A stretch of DNA of 64,000 nucleotides from Rhizobium phaseoli (GTDB lineage: Bacteria; Pseudomonadota; Alphaproteobacteria; Rhizobiales; Rhizobiaceae). The notes under the pieces were generated by a model. The model was not told the origin of the DNA. It saw nothing but the letters and a program-made list of their open reading frames with translations, and did no database searches. Position numbers and translations under genes: made by a program. The DNA lies in contig NZ_WUFT01000023.1 in assembly GCF_010668805.1 (NCBI RefSeq), positions 1-64,000 on the forward strand, read 5' to 3'. Shown one piece after another: positions 6,847-16,931 of this stretch. Numbering within the stretch: position 1 is the first letter of the stretch; the number at the start of each line of letters is the position of its first letter.

Positions 6847-9354
6847 ATGACCGGTGAACTGACCCGTCGTGACATCCTGAAGGCGCACGCGGCAGCGATA
6901 GCCGCGGCGACCGCGGGCATTGCGCTTCCCGCGGCCGCGCAGCAGGTGCCCGGCGGTATCGACGCGCTTGAGATAAAGTGGTCGAAAGCGCCCTGCAGGT
7001 TTTGTGGGACCGGCTGTGGCGTCATGGTCGGGGTCAAGCAGGGCCAGGTCGTCGCCACGCACGGCGACATGCAGGCCGAAGTGAACCGGGGCCTGAACTG
7101 CATCAAGGGCTACTTTCTTTCGAAGATCATGTACGGCGAGGACCGGTTGAAGACGCCGCTGCTCCGCAAGCAGAACGGCGTCTACGCCAAGGAGGGCGAG
7201 TTCGAGCCGGTGAGCTGGGATGAGGCCTTCGATGTGATGGCGGCGCAGTGCAAACGCGTATTGAAGGAAAAGGGGCCGACCGCCGTCGGAATGTTCGGTT
7301 CCGGCCAGTGGACGATCTTCGAAGGCTACGCCGCGACGAAATTGATGCGCGCCGGCTTTCGGTCGAACAACCTCGATCCAAACGCCCGCCACTGTATGGC
7401 GTCTGCCGCCGTCGCCTTCATGCGAACCTTCGGCATGGACGAGCCGATGGGATGCTACGACGATTTCGAGAATGCTGACGCCTTTGTGCTTTGGGGTTCC
7501 AACATGGCGGAAATGCATCCGATCTTGTGGACGCGGGTCGCCGATCGTCGCCTCGGCCAACCGCATGTCCGGGTCGCGGTGTTGTCCACCTTCACCCATC
7601 GCAGCATGGATCTGGCCGACATACCAATCGTCTTCAAGCCCGGCACGGACCTGGTGATCCTGAACTATATCGCCAACCACATCATTCAAACCGGGCGGGT
7701 CAACGAGGCATTCGTTGAGAAGCATACCAAATTTGCCCGCGCCGCAACCGATATCGGCTACGGCCTGCGCCCCGATGATCCGATCGAGGTCAAGGCCGCA
7801 AACTCGGCCGATCCGGGCAAGACCGAGCCGATGGATTTCGAGGCTTTCAAGGACTTCGTCTCGGACTACACGCTGAAAAAGACGGCTGCGATGACCGGCG
7901 TCGATCCGGAGTTTCTTGAGCAGTTGGCCGAGCTTTATGCCGATCCTACCCGGAAAGTCATGTCGCTCTGGACCATGGGTTTCAACCAGCACGTCAGAGG
8001 CGTCTGGGCCAATCAGATGGTCTACAACCTCCATCTTCTCACCGGCAAGATCTCGGAGCCGGGCAACAGTCCGTTTTCCCTGACCGGTCAGCCTTCCGCC
8101 TGCGGTACGGCGCGCGAGGTCGGAACCTTTGCCCATCGCCTGCCTGCCGACATGGTCGTGACCAATCCCGAGCATCGCAAACATGCCGAGGAGATCTGGC
8201 GTGTGCCTCACGGCCTGATCCCGGAAAAACCCGGCTACCATGCGGTGCAGCAGGACCGGATGCTGAAGGATGGCAAGCTCAATTTCTACTGGGTGCAGGT
8301 CAACAACAACGTCCAGGCGGCGCCGAATACCAGCAACGAGACCTATAACGGCTACCGCAATCCTGAAAACTTCATCGTCGTCTCGGACGCCTATCCGACG
8401 ATCACCGCGATGAGCGCCGACCTGATTTTGCCCGCCGCCATGTGGGTGGAAAAGGAAGGCGCTTACGGCAACGCCGAACGCCGGACGCATGTGTGGCACC
8501 AGCTTGTACAGGCTTCGGGCGAGGCTCGCTCCGACCTCTGGCAGATGATGGAGTTCTCGAAGCGCTTCACCACCGACGAGGTTTGGCCGCCGGAGCTGCT
8601 GGACGCCAATCCGGCCTATCGCGGCAAGACGCTGTTCGACGTGTTGTTTCGCAACGGCGAGGTTGACCGGTACCCCGTCGAGGAAATCAGTGCCGACTAC
8701 GACAATAACGAGGCAAAGGCCTTCGGCTTCTATGTCCAAAAGGGGCTTTTCGAAGAGTACGCGGCATTCGGACGCGGGCATGGCCACGATCTGGCGCCCT
8801 ACGACGTCTATCACGAGGTTCGAGGCCTGCGCTGGCCCGTCGTCAACGGGCAGGAAACCAAATGGCGATACCGCGAAGGATATGATCCCTATGTGAAATC
8901 CGGCGAGGGTTTGAATTTCTACGGCCAGGCGGACGGCAAGGCCGTCATCCTGGCAGCACCCTACGAGCCTCCCGCAGAATCGCCCGACGACGAATTCGAT
9001 GTCTGGCTGGTGACGGGACGGGTGCTTGAACATTGGCATTCCGGTTCGATGACAATGCGGGTTCCCGAACTCTACAAGGCGTTCCCCGGTGCGCGCTGTT
9101 TCATGAACGCCGACGACGCGCGAAAACGTGGCATCAACCAGGGGGCCGAAGTCCGCATCATCTCGCGGCGCGGTGAAATCCGCACCCGGATCGACACCCG
9201 CGGCAGGAACCGGATGCCATCCGGCGTCATCTTCGTCCCGTGGTTCGACGCCAGTCAATTGATCAACAAGGTCACGCTCGACGCCACCGATCCCATCTCG
9301 AAACAGACGGATTTCAAGAAATGCGCGGTCAAGATTCTCCCCGTCGTCGGTTAA
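6847..9354 (+). CDS. napA: Periplasmic nitrate reductase catalytic subunit NapA
   Basis: An 835-residue molybdoenzyme that reduces nitrate to nitrite in the periplasm. The N-terminus has a twin-arginine signal (TRRDILK, Arg7-Arg8) with cleavage near AAAQQ. The [4Fe-4S] cluster is held by Cys50, Cys53, Cys57 and Cys85. Cys183 in NARHCMASA is the molybdenum ligand, followed by the NapA-typical FMRTFGMDEPMGCYDD. Length equals that of other NapA proteins. NapD should bind the signal peptide, and NapB and NapC should deliver electrons from ubiquinol. The gene overlaps the napB start by 34 bases. Confidence 0.97.
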   Translation: MTGELTRRDILKAHAAAIAAATAGIALPAAAQQVPGGIDALEIKWSKAPCRFCGTGCGVMVGVKQGQVVATHGDMQAEVNRGLNCIKGYFLSKIMYGEDRLKTPLLRKQNGVYAKEGEFEPVSWDEAFDVMAAQCKRVLKEKGPTAVGMFGSGQWTIFEGYAATKLMRAGFRSNNLDPNARHCMASAAVAFMRTFGMDEPMGCYDDFENADAFVLWGSNMAEMHPILWTRVADRRLGQPHVRVAVLSTFTHRSMDLADIPIVFKPGTDLVILNYIANHIIQTGRVNEAFVEKHTKFARAATDIGYGLRPDDPIEVKAANSADPGKTEPMDFEAFKDFVSDYTLKKTAAMTGVDPEFLEQLAELYADPTRKVMSLWTMGFNQHVRGVWANQMVYNLHLLTGKISEPGNSPFSLTGQPSACGTAREVGTFAHRLPADMVVTNPEHRKHAEEIWRVPHGLIPEKPGYHAVQQDRMLKDGKLNFYWVQVNNNVQAAPNTSNETYNGYRNPENFIVVSDAYPTITAMSADLILPAAMWVEKEGAYGNAERRTHVWHQLVQASGEARSDLWQMMEFSKRFTTDEVWPPELLDANPAYRGKTLFDVLFRNGEVDRYPVEEISADYDNNEAKAFGFYVQKGLFEEYAAFGRGHGHDLAPYDVYHEVRGLRWPVVNGQETKWRYREGYDPYVKSGEGLNFYGQADGKAVILAAPYEPPAESPDDEFDVWLVTGRVLEHWHSGSMTMRVPELYKAFPGARCFMNADDARKRGINQGAEVRIISRRGEIRTRIDTRGRNRMPSGVIFVPWFDASQLINKVTLDATDPISKQTDFKKCAVKILPVVG

Positions 9355-9824
9355 GGCGACCCGAATGGACAGCCATCGCAGCGGGTTTGCTGGTGTTCGT
9401 CACGACGGCATCGATCGCCCAGGTCGTCACCCAGAATGTGCCCCAGCTTCAAGGACCGCCGGAGGCGATGCAGTCCGAGCCCGCCGCCGTCCTCCCGCGA
9501 TGGGTGGTCGATGACCGCCGCCAGATGCGTGCCTATCCCGACCAGCCGCCTATCATCCCGCATTCGATCGAGGGCTATGAGCTTTCGGTCAACGCCAACC
9601 GGTGCCTCTCCTGTCACAAGCGGGAATTCACCCAGGACTCCGGCGCTCCGATGATCAGCGTGACCCACTACATGACGCGGGACGGCCAGATGATCGCGGA
9701 TGTCTCGCCCCGGCGCTATTTCTGCACGGCCTGCCACGTTCCACAGGCTGATATCAAACCGCTGGTGCCAAGTATGTTCAAGGATATGAGCGAACTTGGC
9801 TTCAAGCCGGCGGGAAGCGAGTGA
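9321..9824 (+). CDS. napB: Diheme cytochrome c NapB, nitrate reductase small subunit
   Basis: A 167-residue periplasmic dihaem cytochrome. The two haem sites are CLSCH and CTACH, and the intervening region contains the conserved His ligands (ISVTHYM and IPHSIEGY). It passes electrons from NapC to NapA. The N-terminus has a basic, arginine-rich stretch followed by a hydrophobic signal (AIAAGLLVFVTTASIAQ). ATG 9321 lies inside the end of napA; its ribosome binding site is weak, so expression may rely on coupling to napA translation. The open frame runs further upstream, but that part is antisense to no known domain. Confidence 0.92.
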   Translation: MRGQDSPRRRLRRPEWTAIAAGLLVFVTTASIAQVVTQNVPQLQGPPEAMQSEPAAVLPRWVVDDRRQMRAYPDQPPIIPHSIEGYELSVNANRCLSCHKREFTQDSGAPMISVTHYMTRDGQMIADVSPRRYFCTACHVPQADIKPLVPSMFKDMSELGFKPAGSE

Positions 9825-10528
9825 CGACGATGATCGCTTGGGTGAAACGCCTCATTCTCTGGGCATGGTCTGTCTTGACGACGCCGGCAGCGACGATCGG
9901 ACTGGGCGTGCTGACGCTCGGCGGCTTTATTGGCGGCGTCATGTTCTGGGGTGCATTCAACACCGCTCTGGAGCTGACCAACACGGAGAATTTCTGCGTG
10001 TCGTGCCACGAGATGAAAGACAATCCGTATGAGGAGTTGACCCGGACAATCCATTTCTCCAACCGCTCGGGCGTGCGCGCCAGTTGTCCGGATTGCCATG
10101 TTCCTCATGACTGGACGGACAAGATTGCCCGCAAGATGCAGGCTTCGAAGGAAGTGTGGGGCAAAATCTTTGGCACCATCGACACTCGGCCGGAATTTCT
10201 TGAGCACCGCCTCGGTCTGGCGCAGAACGAATGGGCCCGGATGAAGGCCAATGACAGCCTCGAGTGCCGCAACTGCCATTCGGCAGTCGCAATGGACCTG
10301 CAGAAACAGACGCCGAGAGCCGCGGCGATCCACACGCAATATCTGCTTCCGGGCAAGGCGACTTGCATCGACTGCCATAAGGGCATTGCGCACGAGCTGC
10401 CCAACATGCAGGGAATTGATCCCGGCTGGAAGATGCCGAAGGAGCTCGAGGGGACGCAGACGTCGATCGGCAACCCCATCGACGACCTCAGGCGCGCAAT
10501 GGCGGAAATCCATACGCAACAGTTCTGA
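9821..10528 (+). CDS. napC: Membrane tetraheme cytochrome c NapC
   Basis: A 235-residue quinol dehydrogenase of the NapC/NirT family. A single N-terminal membrane anchor (about residues 18-48) is followed by four CxxCH haem motifs: CVSCH, CPDCH, CRNCH and CIDCH. It oxidises ubiquinol or menaquinol at the inner membrane and feeds NapB. The GTG at 9821 overlaps the napB stop (GTGA); an ATG three codons later at 9830 is the alternative start. This is the last gene of the operon. No nap cofactor or ccm genes follow, so haem and molybdenum cofactor supply must be encoded elsewhere. Confidence 0.94.
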   Translation: MTTMIAWVKRLILWAWSVLTTPAATIGLGVLTLGGFIGGVMFWGAFNTALELTNTENFCVSCHEMKDNPYEELTRTIHFSNRSGVRASCPDCHVPHDWTDKIARKMQASKEVWGKIFGTIDTRPEFLEHRLGLAQNEWARMKANDSLECRNCHSAVAMDLQKQTPRAAAIHTQYLLPGKATCIDCHKGIAHELPNMQGIDPGWKMPKELEGTQTSIGNPIDDLRRAMAEIHTQQF

Positions 10529-10568
10529 AGAGGCTTCTGGAGGCGGCGCTGGCGCGCTGGCCATGTCC

Positions 10569-10892
10569 TCAGGGGTGCTGATCCTCATAGCCCTTCAACT
10601 CAGGGCATCCCCTGATGTTGCCGAAGCCGATCTCCCGCCGGTCGCCTGATTGATCCAGACCTCTGAGCACGATGACATTGTCATCCTGCTGTATAATCTG
10701 GCTGCGATAGATGCCTGCCCGGAGCGCCAGGTTTTTTGCCTGGCTTATGTTGCATTGTCCGGGCGGTGGCGTGACGTGCCAGTATGTCGTGCCCTGGCCA
10801 TCCGACTGCCATCCGCCGGAGGCGGCAAATCCCGACACGCTGGATAGCAGCAGGGAACACGATAAGATCAAGCTGCCTGGAACCAGTTTCAT
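10569..10892 (-). CDS. Small secreted protein of unknown function
   Basis: A 107-residue protein with a signal peptide ending near SVSGFA (residue 23). The mature part has two cysteines (QCNIS and GCPEL) that could form a disulphide. No family is recognised. It lies convergent to napC with a 40-bp gap and is probably monocistronic. The ATG 10892 is preceded by GGAGGTT and is preferred over upstream in-frame starts. Confidence 0.6.
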   Translation of the reverse strand: MKLVPGSLILSCSLLLSSVSGFAASGGWQSDGQGTTYWHVTPPPGQCNISQAKNLALRAGIYRSQIIQQDDNVIVLRGLDQSGDRREIGFGNIRGCPELKGYEDQHP

Positions 10893-11111
10893 GTAACCTC
10901 CGTCAGCCGTCGGCGTTTCAGGGCTCGCCACGGTCTGCTTGCCCCGGTTGCGATGAATAACCGAGTTTGCCTTATTGTCACGACAGTAGATAAGCCGCGC
11001 TAACACGGTGCTAACGCGGTGGCAGGACCTGATTTCAATCATCCAGGTGCAAAGTGGCAGCCATGCGAGCACTTATTCAGCGGGACGGTCGACCGAGCAT
11101 TGGCTCAATGC

Positions 11112-12977
11112 TCAGGGAGTGCGGCCGTCCGGAAGTCCAGCGCGTTTCAAATCCACGGCGGCTTGGCTGAGTACCGACGGATCCCGGAAATGCCAGGCCT
11201 GCAGCCACGACCCGATTGTCGCATCCGGGGCTGATTTCAGCATCCGCTCGACGGCCGCTTGCGCTTCTGTTTGTCGGCCGAGACGCTCATAGGCAATGGC
11301 GAGCTGGAGCGGAGCGTCGGCAAATTCCGTTGTTTTGAGCACCTCGACGGCATCTTCGTTTCGACCCATCACGATAAAGATGAAACCTCTGACGTAGTTG
11401 AAGAACCAGGCCAAGCCGGGATCGCGGGCGGCTGCGGTATCGGTCAGTTCCAGGGCTTTCTCGGGCTCGCCTGCCTGCAGGAAGATACTGCCCGCATCAG
11501 TGAGCGTGAAGGCATTGTATGGCGCAGCGGCAATGGCCTTGTTCATCTCCGCGACAGCGGCGTCATGGTCCGGCTTGAGCGTCAAAAGCCAGGCACGCAG
11601 CCAGTGTGCCAATCGCCCCACCTGCGGGCTGAGGTTCTTGTTCGAGAGAACCTCGTCGGCCAGTCGGCCCGCTTCCTGAAGATCAGCTTGCGGGTCGGAG
11701 CTGTAGAGTAGCCCAACTTTCAACCAATGGGACCATCCCAGCTCCACTGTCAGCAAGGGGGAGCCGGGGAACACCTGCAGCCCCTGTTGCGCGATCTCGC
11801 CGGATTGCTCGACACCTTCCTTGGTGAAGAGGTTCAATTGGCTTTCGGCGCGCAGGTAATAGTCATATTCCGCGAGGTTTGTGCTGTCCTTGCCCCAGGC
11901 GTGACTGTAATCAGCCCTGCGGATGGCTCCCCATTCGCCTGTCATCGCACCGACAATCTTGCCGGTCAGCTCGTCCTGCAGCGCCCATGGATCCGTCCCG
12001 GATTTGTCGAAACGGTCTGCCCAGACATGCTCGCCCGTTCCTGCGTCGATCAGTTCCGCAACGATGCGGACCCTTTCACCTTCCTTGCGCACGCTCCCTT
12101 CGACGACATAGCCGACGCTGAGTTCCTTGCCGATTTGGCGGACATCGCCCTCCTTGTCCTCGTAAGCGAAGGACGAGGTTCGCGAGACGACCGCAATATC
12201 GGAAAAACGGGAAAGGATGGCGATGACGTCATTTGCGATGCCTTCTCCCAGGTATCCAAGGTTCCTTTCGGCACTCAGGTCCTTGAACGGCAGCACGGCG
12301 ACCGCAGGCATTGCACCGGATGTCGCGGGAGAGGTGGCTGTCAGCGGATAATATTGCGTTACAGCTGCGGCGGTCACTGCCGTCACGAGGCCGGCGGAGA
12401 GTGCGACGGCCCACCAGTGACGGGCGATGCCTCGCCGACGTGAATACCGCGGGAGCGGCGAGCCGTCGATGGAGATATAATAGACGTCGACAGGTTCTTC
12501 GATGTTCTTGACCTTCCGAAGGCCGCCGGGCTCAAAGCCAAATGCAAGCTTTTTCCCGACTTCCCTGGCGACCTTGCCTGAAACGCAAATTCCACCCTCG
12601 GGTGCGAGCTGCTCCAGCCTGGCGGCGACATTCACGCCTTCGCCATAACGGTCGTCGCCGTCAATGATCACTTCGCCGAGGTTTATGCCGATGCGGACGT
12701 TGAGCCTCTCCTGCTCGGAAACAGAGGCGTTGCGATCCGCCATCCCACGCTGAAGCGACACGGCACATTCGACGGCATCGACGACACTTCCGAACTCAGC
12801 GAGCAAGCCGTCGCCCATCAGCTTGAAGATCCGCCCATGATGCCCTGCAATTTCAGGCTCAAAAAGCTCAGTGCGCCGCGCTTGAAGACGGTCGAATGTT
12901 CCGGCCTCGTCCTTCTCCATCAGTGTGGAGTAACCGACCACGTCAGCGGCGAGGATGGCGGATAATTTGCGCTCCAT
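11112..12977 (-). CDS. Class III adenylate/guanylate cyclase with TolB-like region and TPR tail
   Basis: A 621-residue signalling protein. Residues 1-170 form a class III cyclase domain: the metal Asp in LAADVVGYS, the second Asp in KLMGDGLLAEF, and the GEGVNVAARL transition-state segment. A membrane span (about 195-220, WWAVALSAGLVTAVTAAAV) separates it from a periplasmic region. That region starts with a TolB/FlgO-like domain (VAVLPFKDLS..., VVEGSVRKEGERVRIVAEL) and ends in tetratricopeptide-like repeats. It should make cyclic AMP in response to an unknown periplasmic or protein signal. Rhizobia carry many such paralogues. The ATG at the MERKLSAIL sequence is preferred; an in-frame ATG lies 12 codons upstream. 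Confidence 0.88.
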   Translation of the reverse strand: MERKLSAILAADVVGYSTLMEKDEAGTFDRLQARRTELFEPEIAGHHGRIFKLMGDGLLAEFGSVVDAVECAVSLQRGMADRNASVSEQERLNVRIGINLGEVIIDGDDRYGEGVNVAARLEQLAPEGGICVSGKVAREVGKKLAFGFEPGGLRKVKNIEEPVDVYYISIDGSPLPRYSRRRGIARHWWAVALSAGLVTAVTAAAVTQYYPLTATSPATSGAMPAVAVLPFKDLSAERNLGYLGEGIANDVIAILSRFSDIAVVSRTSSFAYEDKEGDVRQIGKELSVGYVVEGSVRKEGERVRIVAELIDAGTGEHVWADRFDKSGTDPWALQDELTGKIVGAMTGEWGAIRRADYSHAWGKDSTNLAEYDYYLRAESQLNLFTKEGVEQSGEIAQQGLQVFPGSPLLTVELGWSHWLKVGLLYSSDPQADLQEAGRLADEVLSNKNLSPQVGRLAHWLRAWLLTLKPDHDAAVAEMNKAIAAAPYNAFTLTDAGSIFLQAGEPEKALELTDTAAARDPGLAWFFNYVRGFIFIVMGRNEDAVEVLKTTEFADAPLQLAIAYERLGRQTEAQAAVERMLKSAPDATIGSWLQAWHFRDPSVLSQAAVDLKRAGLPDGRTP

Positions 12978-13159
12978 GCCCTGGTCCCCCAACAGGAATT
13001 CCGCACCGAGCATGGTACATGATTTTGCAGCACGTTTCACTCAAGGCTGCGCTTCGACGATTCGAGGATGGGCCTACCGTGTTTTGCCGAATGCTGCCCG
13101 AGGGCCGGGCGCGGCGCTCGGCTTCTGACAGGCGCAGCGCATCAAGCCAACGATTGAGG

Positions 13160-14569
13160 TCAGCCCTCCGGGGGCGCCACAAACCGATTGGCGTCGAACC
13201 GATCCGCCGCGGCGACCGGAATGATCTCTTTTCCTGATGTCGCGACATTCGCCTGGCGATGAACCATGCGCGGGGAAATGCGCGGCGCGCTCAATTCCAT
13301 CGCCTCACTGGGAGAATGCAGCGCCCATTTCATCAGCGCCGCCTCGGACGTCGATCCGAGGAAATTTGCTTCTTCCCAGGAAGCGGTCATGGGTAGGGTG
13401 GCAATCATACCGGCGCCCGACCTGGAAACCTCCCCTGCAACAATGCGGGGATGGAAGCGGGCGTGGCTCGGCAAGGCAGACGCCGGTCTCTCCGGAAGCG
13501 TGACAATTGGGCCGATCGACGCAGTCTCCAGTTCCTCGTCCACATCAGCGTCGTGCGCAAGGGCAGGCGGGCGCATCGCCGGTATCGGGATCTGCAAAGA
13601 GGAAACATCCGGAACGGAGCGCTTGTCATCCGGCTCGGCCGCGCCGGTTTGCAGCGCGAACGCATTCAATGCCCGGCTTTTCGGTGTCGGCAGAAGCGCC
13701 GTCACGAGGTTGCCGTCTTTGCTGCCGCCACTCGGCCTGGTCGACACCACCACCTCGTCGTCTTCTCCCGCGGTGCTGGCAATCTGGATCGCGGTGGGGC
13801 TGACGCGTTTCCTGTGGTTCGCAATCGCCTGATTGTATCCCGGCAGCGGCCGGCCATCCGCCGGGAGATGCATCGTCTGCCCATTCGGGAATATTCGCGC
13901 GAGTTCCTGCCGGGACATGCGAGGCCAGGCCCTGACATTGCCGACGTCGAGATGCACGAAGGGCGATCCGGAGGTCGGATAATATCCGACACCGCCGACC
14001 TGGATCTGCATGGCAAGCGCCCGCAGCGTCGAAAGCTTCACGCCGGGAACGTAGAAATCCATCGCCTTACCCAGCATGTGCTGGCTCTTCTTGGCGACGC
14101 CCGTGCTGCGCGAGCGGTTGCGGAGCATGTTGTTGGTGGTGGGAGATCGATAGGCGGAGACGATGTGGATGTGGTCCTTGGCGCCGCTGCGCTTGTACAC
14201 CTCCCAGACCAGGTCGAGCAGCCGGGGATCCATCCGGGTCGGCTCGTTCCTTCGCCAGTCGCGCAGAAACCGGTTGATCTGGGCAAGGCCCTTGGCATCG
14301 AACTTACCGTCGCGCTTATAGGTAATCGTCGCCTTCTCGCCCGTATGGGTAAAAAACAGCTTCAGGGCGCGATCCTCAGCCGAGGCAAATGATGCAGAAC
14401 CGAAAAGTGCCGGCAGAGCCAACAGAGCCGGCAGAATGGTCTGCGCTGCGAAGCGTTCCGCACGCGACAGGAGCGTGGCAATTCCGCCCGACAAACCTTG
14501 CAGTGAATACCTCAACGCCAACAATCCCGTCCCACACCAAACACTCGACGACGGGCGGGAACTCCGCAT
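13160..14569 (-). CDS. DUF882 / YcbK-like M15 family peptidase, exported
   Basis: A 469-residue exported protein. After a long basic leader and hydrophobic signal (about residues 40-65, ending in SASFASA) comes a DUF882 domain at about 70-230. The sequence VSAYRSPTTNNML, the zinc ligands in SQHMLGKAMDFY and the third His in PFVHLDVGNVR match the M15 (VanY-like) metallopeptidase fold. Family members are thought to act on peptidoglycan peptides. The C-terminal half, about 240 residues, is low in complexity and unrecognised. The exact start is uncertain because the leader is unusually long; a later start inside it would still leave a signal peptide. Confidence 0.8.
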   Translation of the reverse strand: MRSSRPSSSVWCGTGLLALRYSLQGLSGGIATLLSRAERFAAQTILPALLALPALFGSASFASAEDRALKLFFTHTGEKATITYKRDGKFDAKGLAQINRFLRDWRRNEPTRMDPRLLDLVWEVYKRSGAKDHIHIVSAYRSPTTNNMLRNRSRSTGVAKKSQHMLGKAMDFYVPGVKLSTLRALAMQIQVGGVGYYPTSGSPFVHLDVGNVRAWPRMSRQELARIFPNGQTMHLPADGRPLPGYNQAIANHRKRVSPTAIQIASTAGEDDEVVVSTRPSGGSKDGNLVTALLPTPKSRALNAFALQTGAAEPDDKRSVPDVSSLQIPIPAMRPPALAHDADVDEELETASIGPIVTLPERPASALPSHARFHPRIVAGEVSRSGAGMIATLPMTASWEEANFLGSTSEAALMKWALHSPSEAMELSAPRISPRMVHRQANVATSGKEIIPVAAADRFDANRFVAPPEG

Positions 14570-14762
14570 CCATCAGGCTCAGTAAAGCCAGCTTGTGGTC
14601 AACAAATTCCTAACGAGGGGATGCGGGACGCTCGGCGAGTTGAGAATGCGGGCTACCCAACCTCGTGGCGGCGTTCGCCCTGCATGGGCAAGACCTACAC
14701 GAACCTCTGCCCACGATCATTGGCATTGCCAGGTTGGTGCTGTTCCCGTTCAGTGTTGCGAG

Positions 14763-15704
14763 CTACATGGTTACTCCTTCGTGGCGGTGATCGCCGCCCA
14801 GAAGGTTCAGCCAGGCCCGCGCCAGTTTTTCTGCGCCTGTGCCCCCGATATGGCAATCGTCGTAGCGGTCTTCTCCATCGAGTAACGCGTCAGAATTTGC
14901 GCCTTCTCGGATACCGTGGCCACTTTTTTGCAGGGCCAGTTGCGCCCGCACGATCGCATTGTCTGGGATATGCGCCTTGAAGCCGCCGTTGCTCGGTTCG
15001 AGGCATTTCGATGCGATCGAAATGTAAACGGGTGCTACGACGCCGTGCTGACGCAATGTGTCAACCATCGACATGAAATGTTCCTGATAGGCCTCCGCGG
15101 TGGTGCCCATAACGAGGTCCTTCTCTCCTTGCACCCAGAGGACGCTCGTTATCCGGTAATCGGAATCCTGAAGCTGTTTCACAGTATCGACCAGTACAGG
15201 ATTGAGGTCACCGCCTGCCGCCCATCGCGCGACCTCAGATCCGGAATATGCGAGGGGTGCGAGGATGACGCTGTCATTTTGGCCCGATGCGATCAATTTG
15301 TTCCCAAGAAGCGTCCAGTACTCTCCCTTGGTATCGGTCGATCCAAGAAGTGGCGACGCCGCGATGAAGCACCGTTTGTCGAAGGCGTTTACAACGCGAC
15401 CGCCATATTTTGACCGGTGCCTTTGTCCACCGTCGTTGGCCGCGTTCGATTGGCCAAGAATGAGCAAGACAGCAGTTCGATCCGTTTGAGTGGGGCAGGA
15501 CACAGGCGTTTTTGATTCATCCCCGATCAGCCGTTCCTTGTCGTCGAAAGTATAGCGGCTTGGCGCCGGCGCCTTCTCTCCACCAACCATTTTCCTCAGC
15601 GCGGAAAGTTGCGGCCAAGGAACGATCTCATGTTTCGCGCTGATGCCGCCGAAAAAGTACATGGCGATGAAGGCGGCCAGGCCGACTGCTGTCGTTTTGC
15701 GCAT
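14763..15704 (-). CDS. SGNH-type (sialate O-acetylesterase-like) exported esterase
   Basis: A 313-residue exported protein of the carbohydrate acetylesterase type. The N-terminus is a signal anchor (TTAVGLAAFIAMYFFGG). The nucleophile Ser lies in LILGQSNAAND, a central block reads VLWVQGEKD, and the C-terminal catalytic Asp-His appears as YDDCHIGGTGAEKLA. Related enzymes remove acetyl groups from polysaccharides. The substrate is unknown; an envelope or exopolysaccharide acetyl group is likely. The ATG at 15704 is chosen because the signal peptide follows directly; the frame extends 21 codons upstream. Confidence 0.75.
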   Translation of the reverse strand: MRKTTAVGLAAFIAMYFFGGISAKHEIVPWPQLSALRKMVGGEKAPAPSRYTFDDKERLIGDESKTPVSCPTQTDRTAVLLILGQSNAANDGGQRHRSKYGGRVVNAFDKRCFIAASPLLGSTDTKGEYWTLLGNKLIASGQNDSVILAPLAYSGSEVARWAAGGDLNPVLVDTVKQLQDSDYRITSVLWVQGEKDLVMGTTAEAYQEHFMSMVDTLRQHGVVAPVYISIASKCLEPSNGGFKAHIPDNAIVRAQLALQKSGHGIREGANSDALLDGEDRYDDCHIGGTGAEKLARAWLNLLGGDHRHEGVTM

Positions 15705-16931
15705 GTCGTTACCTACATCATCCGATGACATGGAGGCTATCGGACCGATCAAGGCTGCTCCAGCCATGACGGTTCCTTTGCGCCAGCCACATCTGCTTGT
15801 TCGGGCATGACCTTTAAAAAAGGAATTCGACGCGAAGATCGCGCCCCAATCGACGGTTATTTGGCGTGGAGTTGCTGGAAACTCGCTCTAAACTATAGTC
15901 CGAACCAGTGATTGCAATCATCCGGTTGGGTGAGCGATCGTGCCTGCCATGCAGCACGCAGTTCCATGTCGAAAACTCCCGTTGCCCGTCCATGGAAAGG
16001 CGATCACAGATTGGGGCGGCGAGGACAACGTGGGTGCGGAGCACCGGTTACGTTCATACCCGCAAATCCAGTGCTAAGCTTTTGATTTGGCGCGAAGAGA
16101 GAGAAGCGATGACTGGCCTCCCACGGGGGCGACGTTCAAGTTCAAAGAGTGTGTCGGCAACCCCGACTGGGTTCCGCTGCCGCGGTATTGCCGGCTCAGC
16201 CTAAATGAGAGCCACGACAATCGTACTCCCGTTCGATAATGCGAAGGTGCTATTTCCTCAATCGCAATGAGGACCAACTCATCGAGACGATGGGCTATGC
16301 GGGAAGTCCGGACTTGAACACCAGGTTCACCGTCGTTCCCGGCGCCAGGCCGCTTAATTTGACGGAGAAGCGGAAGACCTGGGACCAGCGTTCGGCTGAG
16401 AACTCGCAGTTCGTTCGGATTGCCTGGCGTGTGGCAGTACCAGGAAATCGAGGAGACCGCTGCCCCGCAGGTCGGCGGCTCTCCTTTCCAGAATGTCACC
16501 AAGCAAGGTCGTCAGAAATTCTGCTGTCAGATGGCCCCAGGCTGTCATGAACGGAACACCCCCGCTGCTGGTGAGGCATTTCTCTTTGTCGTAGTCGCAG
16601 TGAAGCTTGATGATATCGACGTAGTTGACTGCAAGATCAAATGGGAAAAATGGCAGCTGCGCTATAGGCTCGCAGACATTGGACTATCAAAGGCGCTGGC
16701 TGAACTCAGGCGCTTTTCTCGCGAAATGAAAGCCACTCAGGAGGCCAGCCGCCAACTTAAATGTGGAAATGCTAAAACTTTGGGGCGCGAGGCCTCAGCG
16801 GCTGTGGCCCATTGCGGACACGCCAGGAGGCGTAACGCTGCGCAGCAATTGGAATGGCTTTGGCTCCTCCACTTCAGGATTACGCGAGAAGCCAGGCGGC
16901 TTACGTGCCGCCTGGTGACGAAAATCAGGCG
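15705..16931. other. Long interval without a confident gene; possible decayed coding sequence
   Basis: No intact gene is supported in these 1.2 kb. Three plus-strand segments look protein-like but lie in different frames. They are frame 1 from about 16078 to a stop at 16237 (with ECVGNPDWVPLPRYC), frame 3 from 16239 to about 16430 (with FLNRNEDQLIETMGY), and frame 1 again from about 16450 to 16760 (with DCKIKWEKWQLRYRLADIG). They may be remnants of one or two frameshifted genes. No family is recognised. Confidence 0.4.

Noticed and set aside
6085..9258. 1057-codon open frame opposite napFDAB
   Set aside because: It lies antisense to the complete nap genes, whose motifs and overlaps are all intact. 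Its translation has no recognisable domain and is typical of high-GC antisense frames.
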